Shown here: one piece after another, positions 15,321 to 23,491 of the stretch
How the letters are laid out: each line of letters starts with the position of its first letter
Position numbering within the stretch: position 1 is the stretch's first letter
Assembly (NCBI GenBank): GCA_050486205.1
Contig: JBJHCW010000004.1
Span: 248,001 to 312,000, forward strand
Direction: 5' to 3'
Origin: PWQG01 sp050486205
GTDB lineage: Bacteria > Pseudomonadota > Gammaproteobacteria > Pseudomonadales > Pseudohongiellaceae
Length of the DNA: 64,000 nucleotides
Notes under the pieces: model-generated
Told to the model about the DNA's origin: nothing
Database searches by the model: none
The model's input: only the letters and a program-made list of their open reading frames with translations
Position numbers and translations under genes: made by a program

Positions 15321-16592
15321 ATGAAGATTTTTGAACAACGCGAATCGGAAATCCGCGGTTATGGCCGTATGTACCCGACGGTTTTTGCATCAGCTTCCAA
15401 TGCCCGACAGGTGGATGAGGCTGGCAAGACCTATATCGATTTTTTCGCCGGCGCCGGGGTACTGAATTTTGGCCACAACAATGAACACATGAAGAAGGCG
15501 CTGATCGAATTTATCCAGAACGATGGTGTGGCGCACAGTCTGGATATGTACACCAGCCCCAAGCGGGCATTTCTTGAGAAGTTTACCAGCACCATACTTG
15601 AGCCGCGCAATATGCCACACAAAATGCAGTTCATGGGGCCAACCGGCACCAATGCTGTAGAGGCAGCCCTGAAACTGGCGCGCCGGGTTACCGGGCGAAC
15701 CACGGTTGTTGCTTACAATTTTGGCTTTCATGGCATGACACTGGGCTCTCTGGCCTGTACCGCCAACAGCTACTTCCGCAACGCCGCCGGAGTACCGCTG
15801 GAGCATGTTGTGCGCCAGCCTTTTGGTTGTGAGACGCCTTGTCAGGGCTGCACAATCGGTTGTGGTGTGGAATCCGTTGAGAGGTTGCGCGCGCAGTACG
15901 CTGACCCTTCAAGCGGTCTGGAACCACCGGCCGCATTTCTGGTCGAGGCGATCCAGGCCGAAGGTGGTGTTCATGTGGCGAGCAAGCAGTGGCTGCAGGC
16001 AGTACAGAAACTGGCGCACGAACTGGGCGCATTGTTCATCATTGATGACATTCAGGCTGGTTGTGGGCGCACCGGCAATTATTTCAGTTTCGATACCATG
16101 GGCCTGGATCCGGACATCATCAATCTGGCAAAGGGCATCGGGGGTTTTGGCACACCGATGGCGATGAATCTGGTGAAACCTGAGCACGACAAGCATTGGT
16201 CACCGGGAGAGCATACTGGCACTTTCCGTGGCCAGGGTCTGTCATTTGTGGCGGGCGTGGAAGCTCTGAAGTATTTTGATGATGACAAGCTGATGACCGA
16301 GGTCAGACAGAAAGGAAAACGTATGCGCGACGCGCTGGAAGCACTGTGTGAAAAGCACAGCGAACAGCGTTTCCAGGTGCGTGGAAAAGGCATGATGCAG
16401 GCCATTGATTTTGACAACGGTGATCTGGCCAAAAAGATCACAGGCCACTGCTTTGAAAACGGGCTGTTGATCTGCGCCTGCGGTTCGGGTGGCAAGGTGC
16501 TGAAGCTGATTCCGCCGCTGACAATTCCTGATGCGGATCTGGAAGAGGGATTGGCCATACTGGCCCGGGCGGTTGATTCAACACTGGAGTAA
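15321..16592 (+). CDS. doeD: Class III aminotransferase, diaminobutyrate transaminase (DoeD)
   Basis: This 423-residue PLP aminotransferase is of the EctB/DoeD type. It should convert 2,4-diaminobutyrate to aspartate semialdehyde with 2-oxoglutarate as amino acceptor. Visible are FFAGAGVLNFGHNN, the phosphate-binding GPTGTNAVEAALKLAR, YNFGFHGMTLGSL, IIDDIQAGCGRTG and the PLP lysine Lys271 in NLAKGIGGFG. An unusual stretch near residues 170-181 holds Cys170, Cys174, Cys177 and Cys181 in CX3CX2CX3C spacing. The same protein run in reverse would be EctB for ectoine synthesis, but no ectA or ectC is nearby and DoeA/DoeC are. It has a strong AAGGAG site. Confidence 0.85.
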   Translation: MKIFEQRESEIRGYGRMYPTVFASASNARQVDEAGKTYIDFFAGAGVLNFGHNNEHMKKALIEFIQNDGVAHSLDMYTSPKRAFLEKFTSTILEPRNMPHKMQFMGPTGTNAVEAALKLARRVTGRTTVVAYNFGFHGMTLGSLACTANSYFRNAAGVPLEHVVRQPFGCETPCQGCTIGCGVESVERLRAQYADPSSGLEPPAAFLVEAIQAEGGVHVASKQWLQAVQKLAHELGALFIIDDIQAGCGRTGNYFSFDTMGLDPDIINLAKGIGGFGTPMAMNLVKPEHDKHWSPGEHTGTFRGQGLSFVAGVEALKYFDDDKLMTEVRQKGKRMRDALEALCEKHSEQRFQVRGKGMMQAIDFDNGDLAKKITGHCFENGLLICACGSGGKVLKLIPPLTIPDADLEEGLAILARAVDSTLE

Positions 16593-16597
16593 GGTGT

Positions 16598-17875
16598 ATG
16601 AGACAGCGTGATGATATGACATTCCCGTTCGAGGAGTATGTGCGGCGTCTTGACGCCCTGCGCGAACGCATGAACCAGCGCCTGCTGGATGCTGTGATGA
16701 TTACCGACCCGGAAAACCTGATGTATCTGACCGACTACCAGACCACAGGTTACTCGTTTTTCCAGGCCCTGGTGGTACCCCTGGATGATGAACCGTTCAT
16801 GGTCACCAGAAAACTGGAAGAGTCCAACGTGCATGCCAGAACATGGGTGGAACTGACGCGACCCTATCCAGATACCGGTGACGCCATCCAGATGCTGGTG
16901 GAGTCACTTCGCGAATTCGGGCTGGTTGGGAAAAGTGTGGGCTACGAGCGTAACAGCTATTTTTTTCCTGCATATCATCAGGACAGCATCCACACAACGT
17001 TTCTTGAGGGCACCTTGCTGGACTGTTTTGGCATAGTGGAAGAAGGCCGGGTCCGGAAGTCGAAAGCGGAGCTGGACGTCATGCGCAAGGCTGCAACAGC
17101 CACCGAGGCAGGTATGAAAGCGGGTTATGACGCCTGTGTTGCCGGCGCCACAGAGAACGACATTGGCGCTGCAATATCCAATGCCATGTTTCGCGCTGGT
17201 GGCGAACCACCAGCGGTCATGCCTTATGTGACATCAGGCCCTCGAACAATGATCGGTCATGCCACCTGGGAAGGCAGGACTGTACAGCCTGGCGAACACG
17301 TTTTTCTTGAAGTTGCCGGTTGTTTTCGCCGCTACCACACAGCGATGATGCGTACGGTGGTGCTCGATGAACTGAGCGCCTCCATGTGGCATGCCCAGGA
17401 GCGAATGAAACGTGCACTTACAGAAATTAAGGACAGAATCCGCCCGGGTATGACCGTATCAGATGCCGACAATCTGATTCGGAACATCATTGCTGATAAT
17501 GAGGTAGGCGCACGACTGATCACCCGATCCGGTTACTCAATTGGTATTGCCTTCCCTCCGAGCTGGGATGAGGGTTATATCATCAGTCTGAAACAGGGGG
17601 ATTTCCGGGTGCTTGAGGAGGGCATGACTTTTCACATCATCCCCTGGATGTGGGGGGTTGACGGTGACAAGACTGTGGGCATCAGCGATACGATCTATAT
17701 TACAGAGCGGGGCTGTGGCAGTTTCTTCACCATGGATGAGGACTTTATTGTAAAACCCGAGTTTGCAGCCAAGCCGGCGGACACTGAGAGCAAGGTGGAA
17801 CAGCTTCATCCTGATAATGACACATCGAACAAAGCCAGTCGGAAAAAAGGAGCACAACATGCTGACAGCCACTGA
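16598..17875 (+). CDS. doeA: Ectoine hydrolase (M24-fold, DoeA/EutD)
   Basis: This 425-residue pita-bread protein has an N-terminal creatinase-like domain (DAVMITDPENLMYLTDYQTTGY) and a C-terminal M24 fold. DoeA opens the ectoine ring to N-acetyl-diaminobutyrate. In place of the two metal-binding aspartates of true M24 peptidases the sequence has FLEVAGCFRRYHTAM with Glu238, consistent with the metal-free ectoine hydrolases that use a glutamate. His221 lies in MIGHATWEG. It starts 5 bases after doeD with a TAAGG site; ATG 16616 is an alternative. Its end overlaps doeC by 17 bases. Confidence 0.88.
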   Translation: MRQRDDMTFPFEEYVRRLDALRERMNQRLLDAVMITDPENLMYLTDYQTTGYSFFQALVVPLDDEPFMVTRKLEESNVHARTWVELTRPYPDTGDAIQMLVESLREFGLVGKSVGYERNSYFFPAYHQDSIHTTFLEGTLLDCFGIVEEGRVRKSKAELDVMRKAATATEAGMKAGYDACVAGATENDIGAAISNAMFRAGGEPPAVMPYVTSGPRTMIGHATWEGRTVQPGEHVFLEVAGCFRRYHTAMMRTVVLDELSASMWHAQERMKRALTEIKDRIRPGMTVSDADNLIRNIIADNEVGARLITRSGYSIGIAFPPSWDEGYIISLKQGDFRVLEEGMTFHIIPWMWGVDGDKTVGISDTIYITERGCGSFFTMDEDFIVKPEFAAKPADTESKVEQLHPDNDTSNKASRKKGAQHADSH

Positions 17876-19232
17876 TCCGAGCAGCGGAAAAATCATCCGG
17901 GAAGTAAAGCCGGCCAGCGCTCAGGAAGTGGAAACCATTCTTTCAACAGCGGAACAGGCCTGGCAGCATTGGCGAAAATCTTCCTTCGCGGAGCGCGCTG
18001 AAGTCCTGAACAGTGTCGCAGCGCTGATGCGCAGGGATGTTGAACGTCTGGCTGTGCTTATGACTGAAGAGATGGGAAAGCCGGTGCGTGAAGCCCGGGC
18101 GGAAGTGCAGAAAGCGGCCTGGTGTGCCGAGCACTATGCCGAGCATGCCGAAGCCTACCTGGCCACCGAGACGGTGGCATCTGACGCCAGCCACAGTTAT
18201 GTGCGCTATCAGCCACTGGGTGTCATTCTGGGCATACTGCCCTGGAATGCACCGTTCTGGCTGGCATTCCGTTACGGTGCACCGAGTCTGATGGCCGGTA
18301 ACACCTGCGTGATGAAGCATGATCCGCATGTGCCCGGGTGCGCCATTGCCATTGCTGAACTGTTCAAAAGCGCCGGCGCTCCTGATGGCATTTTCCAGAA
18401 CCTGCCGCTGGAGACCCCGGCGGTGGAGGCCGTGATCCGTGATTCCCGAGTACAGGCTGTCTCCTTTACTGGCTCTGAAAAGGGAGGCGCGGCGGTTGCG
18501 TCGATCGCGGCTTCGGAAATCAAACACTCGGTACTGGAGCTCGGGGGTTCCGACCCCTGTATTGTGCTGGCCGATGCCGCTCTTGAAGAGGCGGCGGATG
18601 TGATTGCCCTGTCGCGTATCATCAATGCCGGTCAGAGTTGTATTGCCGCCAAACGCATCATTGTGGAAGCATCCATTTATGACCAGATGGTCAGTTTATT
18701 GGAAACTCGTCTGGCCCGACTAAAGCTGGGTGACCCGCGCGAAGAGGACACAGATGTGGGTCCCATTGCCCGCAAGGACCTGCGGGATGAGTTGCACAGG
18801 CAGGTCAGTGATACGGTAGCGGCAGGCGCCCGTTGCCTGCTTGGGGGGAAGATACCACCTGAATCTGGTTATTTTTATCCGGTCACCCTGCTGGTTGATG
18901 TTGACGAGCATATGCTTGCCGCCCGTGAAGAGACGTTCGGGCCTGTTGCGGTTGTCATGAAGGCCAAAGATGAAGCCGATGCCATCCGTATCGCCAACAA
19001 TACCCGATTCGGACTGGCAGCCAGTGTATGGACAGGGCGTAAACGCGGAGAGGAAATTGCAGCTGTTCTGGAATCAGGTCAGGTGTCTGTTAATGGTATA
19101 GTCAAAACGGATCCCCGGCTACCCAGCGGTGGCATCAAGCGCTCTGGTTTCGGACGCGAGCTGGGCAGGCACGGGATTCACGAGTTCGTCAATGCAAAAC
19201 AGGTCTGGGTCGGTCCGAAACAGGACGGCTAG
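17859..19232 (+). CDS. doeC: NAD(P)-dependent aspartate-semialdehyde dehydrogenase (DoeC)
   Basis: This 457-residue aldehyde dehydrogenase has GILPWNAPFWLAFR, SFTGSEKGG, the general-base glutamate in LELGGSDP and the catalytic cysteine in NAGQSCIAAKR. In the doe pathway it oxidises aspartate semialdehyde to aspartate. By family it is closest to succinate-semialdehyde dehydrogenases, so other semialdehydes are possible substrates. The frame is open further upstream, but ATG 17859 after AAAAAAGGAG fits the family start and gives a 17-base overlap with doeA, which implies coupling. Confidence 0.85.
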   Translation: MLTATDPSSGKIIREVKPASAQEVETILSTAEQAWQHWRKSSFAERAEVLNSVAALMRRDVERLAVLMTEEMGKPVREARAEVQKAAWCAEHYAEHAEAYLATETVASDASHSYVRYQPLGVILGILPWNAPFWLAFRYGAPSLMAGNTCVMKHDPHVPGCAIAIAELFKSAGAPDGIFQNLPLETPAVEAVIRDSRVQAVSFTGSEKGGAAVASIAASEIKHSVLELGGSDPCIVLADAALEEAADVIALSRIINAGQSCIAAKRIIVEASIYDQMVSLLETRLARLKLGDPREEDTDVGPIARKDLRDELHRQVSDTVAAGARCLLGGKIPPESGYFYPVTLLVDVDEHMLAAREETFGPVAVVMKAKDEADAIRIANNTRFGLAASVWTGRKRGEEIAAVLESGQVSVNGIVKTDPRLPSGGIKRSGFGRELGRHGIHEFVNAKQVWVGPKQDG

Positions 19233-19258
19233 CCTGACTGATCCGACAGGAGATTACC

Positions 19259-19582
19259 ATGCCAAGCCCGGTCTACGCGCTGAATCTCTTCGACATTGCC
19301 AACAAGGACGAGTATCTGGCCTATTCGCGCCAATCCGCAAAGGAAGTAAATGCGCACGGCGGTCGTGTTGTCGCGCTTGGCAGGTTCCGTTCAAGCGCCG
19401 CTGGTGACATCGCCCCACGCTCGGTCATGATTGTTGTGGAATGGTCCTCTATCGAAGCCTTCGAGAGTTACCGCGATGACCCGGCCCTTGCCGCGCTTCA
19501 TCCACATCGCGTCAACGGTACGGACAACTACATCTGGCATCTGTTCGACAAACTGGAAGACTTGAAGCCGCTGTTGAAGTGA
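19259..19582 (+). CDS. DUF1330 family small protein
   Basis: This 107-residue protein is a dimeric ferredoxin-like-fold DUF1330 member (VYALNLFDIANKDEYLAYS, GRFRS, SVMIVVEWSSIEAFESYRDDP). The function is unknown in the family. It has an AGGAG site and lies 26 bases after doeC, so it is probably the last gene of the ectoine operon. Its role in ectoine use is not established. Confidence 0.75.
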   Translation: MPSPVYALNLFDIANKDEYLAYSRQSAKEVNAHGGRVVALGRFRSSAAGDIAPRSVMIVVEWSSIEAFESYRDDPALAALHPHRVNGTDNYIWHLFDKLEDLKPLLK

Positions 19583-19736
19583 TAACCGGAGTCACGCGAG
19601 CCCGGGGTGGAGGGCATGGGCATGCGTGTGGTCGACTACGCCTCTTTCAGGTTCAGGACTTGCTGTCGGTACATTGCGGCGCGCGCTTTTCGAAGTGTGC
19701 CGCAACAGGCGTGGCAGGGTCAGGGTGCCTGAACTT
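19583..19736. other. Convergent spacer, no clear terminator
   Basis: This is the stretch between DUF1330 and gnnB. It has GC-rich self-complementary pieces (TTGCGGC with GCCGCAA; GTTCAGG with CCTGAAC), but neither is followed by a T-run. Nothing coding was recognised. Confidence 0.3.
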
Positions 19737-20843
19737 TCATGATGCAATGGTCTCCACGACAGCGTCAACAAAATGCCCAGGCATCGTTGGATAGATTGGC
19801 AGGGACAGGCATTGTGTTGCCAGTTGTTCACTGACGGGTAGTTGTCTTGCCACGCAGATGTCCCGAAGGGCAGGTTGCCGATGCAGGGGAACGGGGTAGT
19901 GAATGGCGCAGGCAATATCCCTTGCCTGCAACGACTGCACCAGCGCATCTCGTTGTGGGCTGAGGATGGTGTACTGATTGTAGACGTGACGGCCAAACAC
20001 ATCGGCCGCTGGTACTGTCACATTGAGGTTGGACAGTTGTGTTGCATAGCGTGAGGCGATCTGGCGCCGGTTTCGATTGAAGTTGTCAAGATGGCGCAGT
20101 TTGACGCGAAGTATCGCAGCCTGCAGTTCATCCAGGCGACTGTTGACGCCCAGCATATCGTGTTGATGGCGGGTACGACTGCCGTGATTGCGCAAGGCAT
20201 GCAGTTGCCTGGCGTAAGTGCTTGAATGGGTGACAACAAGCCCGGCGTCGCCACAGGCTCCAAGGTTTTTTGACGGATAGAAACTGAAGCAACCAAAATC
20301 ACCTGTGGTGCCGGTTGCCTGGTCCACAGATTCCCCACGCACTGTTGCACCAAAGGCCTGTGCACTGTCTTCGATCAGTATCAGCCCGTGTTCTGTACAA
20401 AGGTGTTCAAGGCTGGTCATGTCAGCCGGTTGGCCGAACAGGTGCACCGGCAGAACTGCGCGGGTCCGTGGACCGATTGCGTCAGCGACCTGTGCCGGAT
20501 CCAGTGTCCAGCCAAGCGGGTCGACATCAACAAACACCGGTGTGGCACCGGTGCCTGCAATGGCGCTGGCTGTGGCTATAAAGGTGAACGCTGTAGTGAT
20601 CACCTCGTCGCCCGGGCCGATGCCTGCAGCCATAAGGGCCAGGCGCAGGGCGTCCGTTCCCGAGCCGCAGCTTATCGCATGAGGTGTGCCCAGGTAGTCA
20701 CACAGTTCCGCTTCCAGCGCACTTACATTTGGCCCCATCACAAAACTGCCACTGGCCATCACGTCCTGGATGGCCGAATCGATTTCGTCTTTCAGCAGTC
20801 GGTATTCGGTCTGCAGATCCAGCATCGGAACAGGTGCGTTCAT
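19737..20843 (-). CDS. gnnB: DegT/DnrJ/EryC1 aminotransferase, GnnB-like
   Basis: This 368-residue PLP sugar aminotransferase has SGSFVMGPNVSALE, CGSGTDALRLAL, TTAFTFIATASAIAG, EDSAQAFGA and the PLP lysine in FSFYPSKNLGACGD. It overlaps gnnA by four bases. In Acidithiobacillus the pair GnnA (3-dehydrogenase) and GnnB (transaminase) makes UDP-GlcNAc3N, whose 3-amino group gives amide-linked lipid A. WbpE/WlbC-type O-antigen sugar transaminases are the main alternative. Here only the two-gene pair is present, with no O-antigen cluster around it, which favours the lipid A reading. Confidence 0.72.
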   Translation of the reverse strand: MNAPVPMLDLQTEYRLLKDEIDSAIQDVMASGSFVMGPNVSALEAELCDYLGTPHAISCGSGTDALRLALMAAGIGPGDEVITTAFTFIATASAIAGTGATPVFVDVDPLGWTLDPAQVADAIGPRTRAVLPVHLFGQPADMTSLEHLCTEHGLILIEDSAQAFGATVRGESVDQATGTTGDFGCFSFYPSKNLGACGDAGLVVTHSSTYARQLHALRNHGSRTRHQHDMLGVNSRLDELQAAILRVKLRHLDNFNRNRRQIASRYATQLSNLNVTVPAADVFGRHVYNQYTILSPQRDALVQSLQARDIACAIHYPVPLHRQPALRDICVARQLPVSEQLATQCLSLPIYPTMPGHFVDAVVETIAS

Positions 20844-21799
20844 CGCACAACCTGCATGGCCGGTTGCAGCAGCTCTGTGATCCGTAGAGCAGTTTCCAGT
20901 GCCCGTTGACCGTCCTCACCGCTGACCGGCGCCGGGGACCCGGTACGTACGGCATCCAGAAATGCCTGGATTTCAATCAGCAATGTGTCGCTGTCAGCGA
21001 AGCAGGTTTCCTCGTTGGTCAGCGCTGGTACACCAGGATAGATTTCTTCACTGCCAAGACGGCGGATCGACAGTCGCTTCTCAAGGAAATCGAGTGAAAT
21101 GTAGGCATTTTTCTGAAAAATGCGCATCTTCCTCTCGCTTTTCTGACTGACCCGACTCGCTGTGATGTTGGCAACACAGCCGTTGGTAAACTCGATTCGC
21201 GCATTGGCAATATCCACCGAATCCGACAGCACTTGTGCGCCTTTGGCACTAAGTGAGCGAACTGGCGCGTCTACCATAGTCAATATGATATCGATGTCGT
21301 GGATCATCAGGTCAAGTACAACGTTGATGTCCATGGAGCGATGGGGGAACGGTGCGAGACGGTGGGATTCAATAAACTGTGGTTCCACTGGTTGATTGTC
21401 CAGCTCAAGCAGGGCAGCATTAAAGCGCTCAAGGTGACCGGCCTGAAGGATCAGGTTGTTGTCTCGTGCAATCTGATTCAACTGTTCGGCTTCGGCCACG
21501 GTGGTTGCCAGGGGTTTTTCGACCAGCACGTGGGTACCGTGGCTCAGAAAATGCCGGGCGATCGGAAAGTGCAGGGATGTTGGCACCGCAATGCTGACCG
21601 CATCAACCTTGCCCAGTAAGTCGCGATAGTCGGTCACTGCCAGGCAGTTACACCCGGATGCCACGGACCTGGCAACAGGCGCGGCGATGTCTGCAACGGC
21701 AACAAGTTCGGCATCATCAAGCATGGCATACTTGAGGGCATGGAACTTCCCGAGATAACCAACGCCAATGACTGCGCACCGGGTCTTGTTCATCAACAT
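20840..21799 (-). CDS. gnnA: Gfo/Idh/MocA oxidoreductase, GnnA-like UDP-GlcNAc 3-dehydrogenase
   Basis: This 319-residue protein has an N-terminal Rossmann motif (VIGVGYLGKFHALKY), the family EKPLATTVAEAEQL and the C-terminal catalytic region DLMIHDIDIILTM. It should oxidise C3 of UDP-GlcNAc with NAD, preparing it for the coupled transaminase. The length and the compact C-terminal domain match GnnA; WbpB and WlbA act on uronic acids and are alternatives. A second ATG at 21793 follows the first. It is the first gene of the pair. Confidence 0.7.
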   Translation of the reverse strand: MLMNKTRCAVIGVGYLGKFHALKYAMLDDAELVAVADIAAPVARSVASGCNCLAVTDYRDLLGKVDAVSIAVPTSLHFPIARHFLSHGTHVLVEKPLATTVAEAEQLNQIARDNNLILQAGHLERFNAALLELDNQPVEPQFIESHRLAPFPHRSMDINVVLDLMIHDIDIILTMVDAPVRSLSAKGAQVLSDSVDIANARIEFTNGCVANITASRVSQKSERKMRIFQKNAYISLDFLEKRLSIRRLGSEEIYPGVPALTNEETCFADSDTLLIEIQAFLDAVRTGSPAPVSGEDGQRALETALRITELLQPAMQVVR

Positions 21800-21875
21800 G
21801 TGCCTCGCGGTTTCAGTGTGTGGCAGCGCGTGACCAGTTTGCAGTCTAACCTATTGTTGGATTGATTCGTACCTC

Positions 21876-22277
21876 TCAGTCTTGCCTGTCAACCCTGAGC
21901 AGTTGACCCTTGCGGCGGGTCAGGTTTTTGTAGTCCCACTGAATGTCCCGTGCCTTTTCAAGCCACCGCTTCATGTCTTTGGTGCTGATCTCCGAGACGT
22001 CATTGTAAAACACGGAAGCATCCTTGAACTTTTTTCCGTGCACGTTCAGACTTTCTTCTTCAAAGTCGGCGCCACTCCAGAACATCAGCCGGATTCCCGG
22101 TTTCTGTTGGCTGTATCCAACAATGGGATTGCCGTTCAGGAACCAGACGGGGTGCGCGTGCCACAGCTTGTTCTCAGCCTCAGGCAGGTGTCGGTCAATC
22201 GTCTGACCGAGCAAGTCGCAAACTGCTTTGTGAGCGGCTGTCTGCTGCTCGTGGTACCTGATGACGTCAGGGTGCAT
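21876..22277 (-). CDS. DUF1801 domain protein
   Basis: This 133-residue protein matches the DUF1801 (YdhG-like) fold: an N-terminal helix (TAAHKAVCDLLGQTIDRHLPEAE), a beta section (HPVWFLNGNPIVGYSQQK, IRLMFWSG), then a helix with KFKDASVFYNDV. The family function is unknown. It starts 4 bases after the stop of the ABC substrate-binding lipoprotein on the same strand and so may simply ride on that transcript. Confidence 0.75.
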   Translation of the reverse strand: MHPDVIRYHEQQTAAHKAVCDLLGQTIDRHLPEAENKLWHAHPVWFLNGNPIVGYSQQKPGIRLMFWSGADFEEESLNVHGKKFKDASVFYNDVSEISTKDMKRWLEKARDIQWDYKNLTRRKGQLLRVDRQD

Positions 22278-22281
22278 GGCA

Positions 22282-23454
22282 CTACTCCTGATCGATTACC
22301 GTAACCGTATGCCAGCGGCCATCACGAACCTGTGAGATCACAATACCGGTAGTGGCAGCGTGTTTCTCCGGCGTCATCAACACGTCCACACCGGTAACCG
22401 GATCGTGGTAGTCCAGTGACTCCATTCCGGCCAGGAACGACTCCAGTGTCAGGTCAGGGCCTGCCGCTTCCAGTCCGCGCACAAAGGCTTCGGCGCCGAT
22501 GCGGCCCAGTACCGCGCCGGTGCTGGGGAATTCACCATGCGCTGCCTGGTAGGCACGAATCCACTCGGCGGTCTCCGGGTTGTCACTGCGTTCTTCGATA
22601 TCCGGCCAGGCCGAGGCGCCGTACATGCCTTCAGTGATGCCGCCTGGTGCCTGGGCAATCACGGTGTGGAAACCAGCCTGGGAGACGATGAACTTCACAT
22701 CGTCCCAACCCATATCTCGTGCCGTGGAGGCAATGGTCATGATCGGGCGTACTGCCACGGCAAGGGCTACCAGTTCACAGTTGGCAGCGCGCAGTCGGGA
22801 CAGGGCACCGGTGAAATCACTTTCGTCCTGGCGGTGTGATGTGGACTGGGCCAGGTTCAGGTCGGGATTGTTGGTGGTGGCATCGCGCACGGCCCGGTTC
22901 ACTTCCTCGCCAAAGTCAGACGGGATATACATCACACAGAGGTTGCGGACACCATGTTCATTCACAAGATGATCAATGCCCGCGGTCACGGCCTGGTAAT
23001 AGTCAGCGCCAAAGGCAAAACGGCGCGAATAATCCCCTTCACTGAGCATCTGGCCTGACAGGGCAAGTGGCATGATACTGGGCACGTCATTGCGATCCAT
23101 CAACGGAAAGGATGCCAGGTTGTGCGGGGTGCCAAGGCTGAGCAACATGGCAAACACATTGTCGTTCTGAACCAGTTTGTTGTTGTTCTGTACCGCCCGG
23201 GGTACCTGGTAGGCGTGGTCCTCCACTATATAACGAATCTGTCGCCCGTGAACACCGCCGCCGCGATTGACCTCCTCAAACAGTTGTTGGGCCGCGCGCA
23301 CTGCGGGTACCGAGAATGTGGCAAAGGGGCCTGACATATCGTGGTTGCCGCCTATGGTGACCTGGGTGTCGGTGACACCGCGCACCTGATCACTGTCGCT
23401 ATCCCCGCAAGCAGTCAGGCCAAGGACCGCCAGTGCAAGCATCAGTTTTTTCAT
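22282..23454 (-). CDS. ABC importer substrate-binding lipoprotein, branched-chain type (LivJ-like)
   Basis: This 390-residue periplasmic binding protein has a lipoprotein signal with lipobox LTAC (Cys16) and the Peripla_BP_6 fold. Features include the first beta strand VTIGGNHDMSGPFATFS, AAQQLFEEVNRGGGVHGRQI, and a late VSQAGFHTVI. It binds the ligand outside the inner membrane for the permease encoded upstream. Members of this family bind amino acids, amides, aromatic acids or short fatty acids; the ligand is unknown. It is separated from the rest of the transporter by an acyl-CoA ligase gene. Confidence 0.85.
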   Translation of the reverse strand: MKKLMLALAVLGLTACGDSDSDQVRGVTDTQVTIGGNHDMSGPFATFSVPAVRAAQQLFEEVNRGGGVHGRQIRYIVEDHAYQVPRAVQNNNKLVQNDNVFAMLLSLGTPHNLASFPLMDRNDVPSIMPLALSGQMLSEGDYSRRFAFGADYYQAVTAGIDHLVNEHGVRNLCVMYIPSDFGEEVNRAVRDATTNNPDLNLAQSTSHRQDESDFTGALSRLRAANCELVALAVAVRPIMTIASTARDMGWDDVKFIVSQAGFHTVIAQAPGGITEGMYGASAWPDIEERSDNPETAEWIRAYQAAHGEFPSTGAVLGRIGAEAFVRGLEAAGPDLTLESFLAGMESLDYHDPVTGVDVLMTPEKHAATTGIVISQVRDGRWHTVTVIDQE

Positions 23455-23491
23455 GTTCGACTCCTGCGGCGTGGCCGCGTGATAAGCATCA

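Noticed and set aside
14097..17875. Ectoine biosynthesis cluster
   Set aside because: An EctB-like aminotransferase is present, but ectA and ectC are absent and DoeA, DoeC and a deacetylase flank it, which fits breakdown.
19639..19735. Intrinsic terminator between DUF1330 and gnnB
   Set aside because: Self-complementary segments exist, but no T-run follows either arm.
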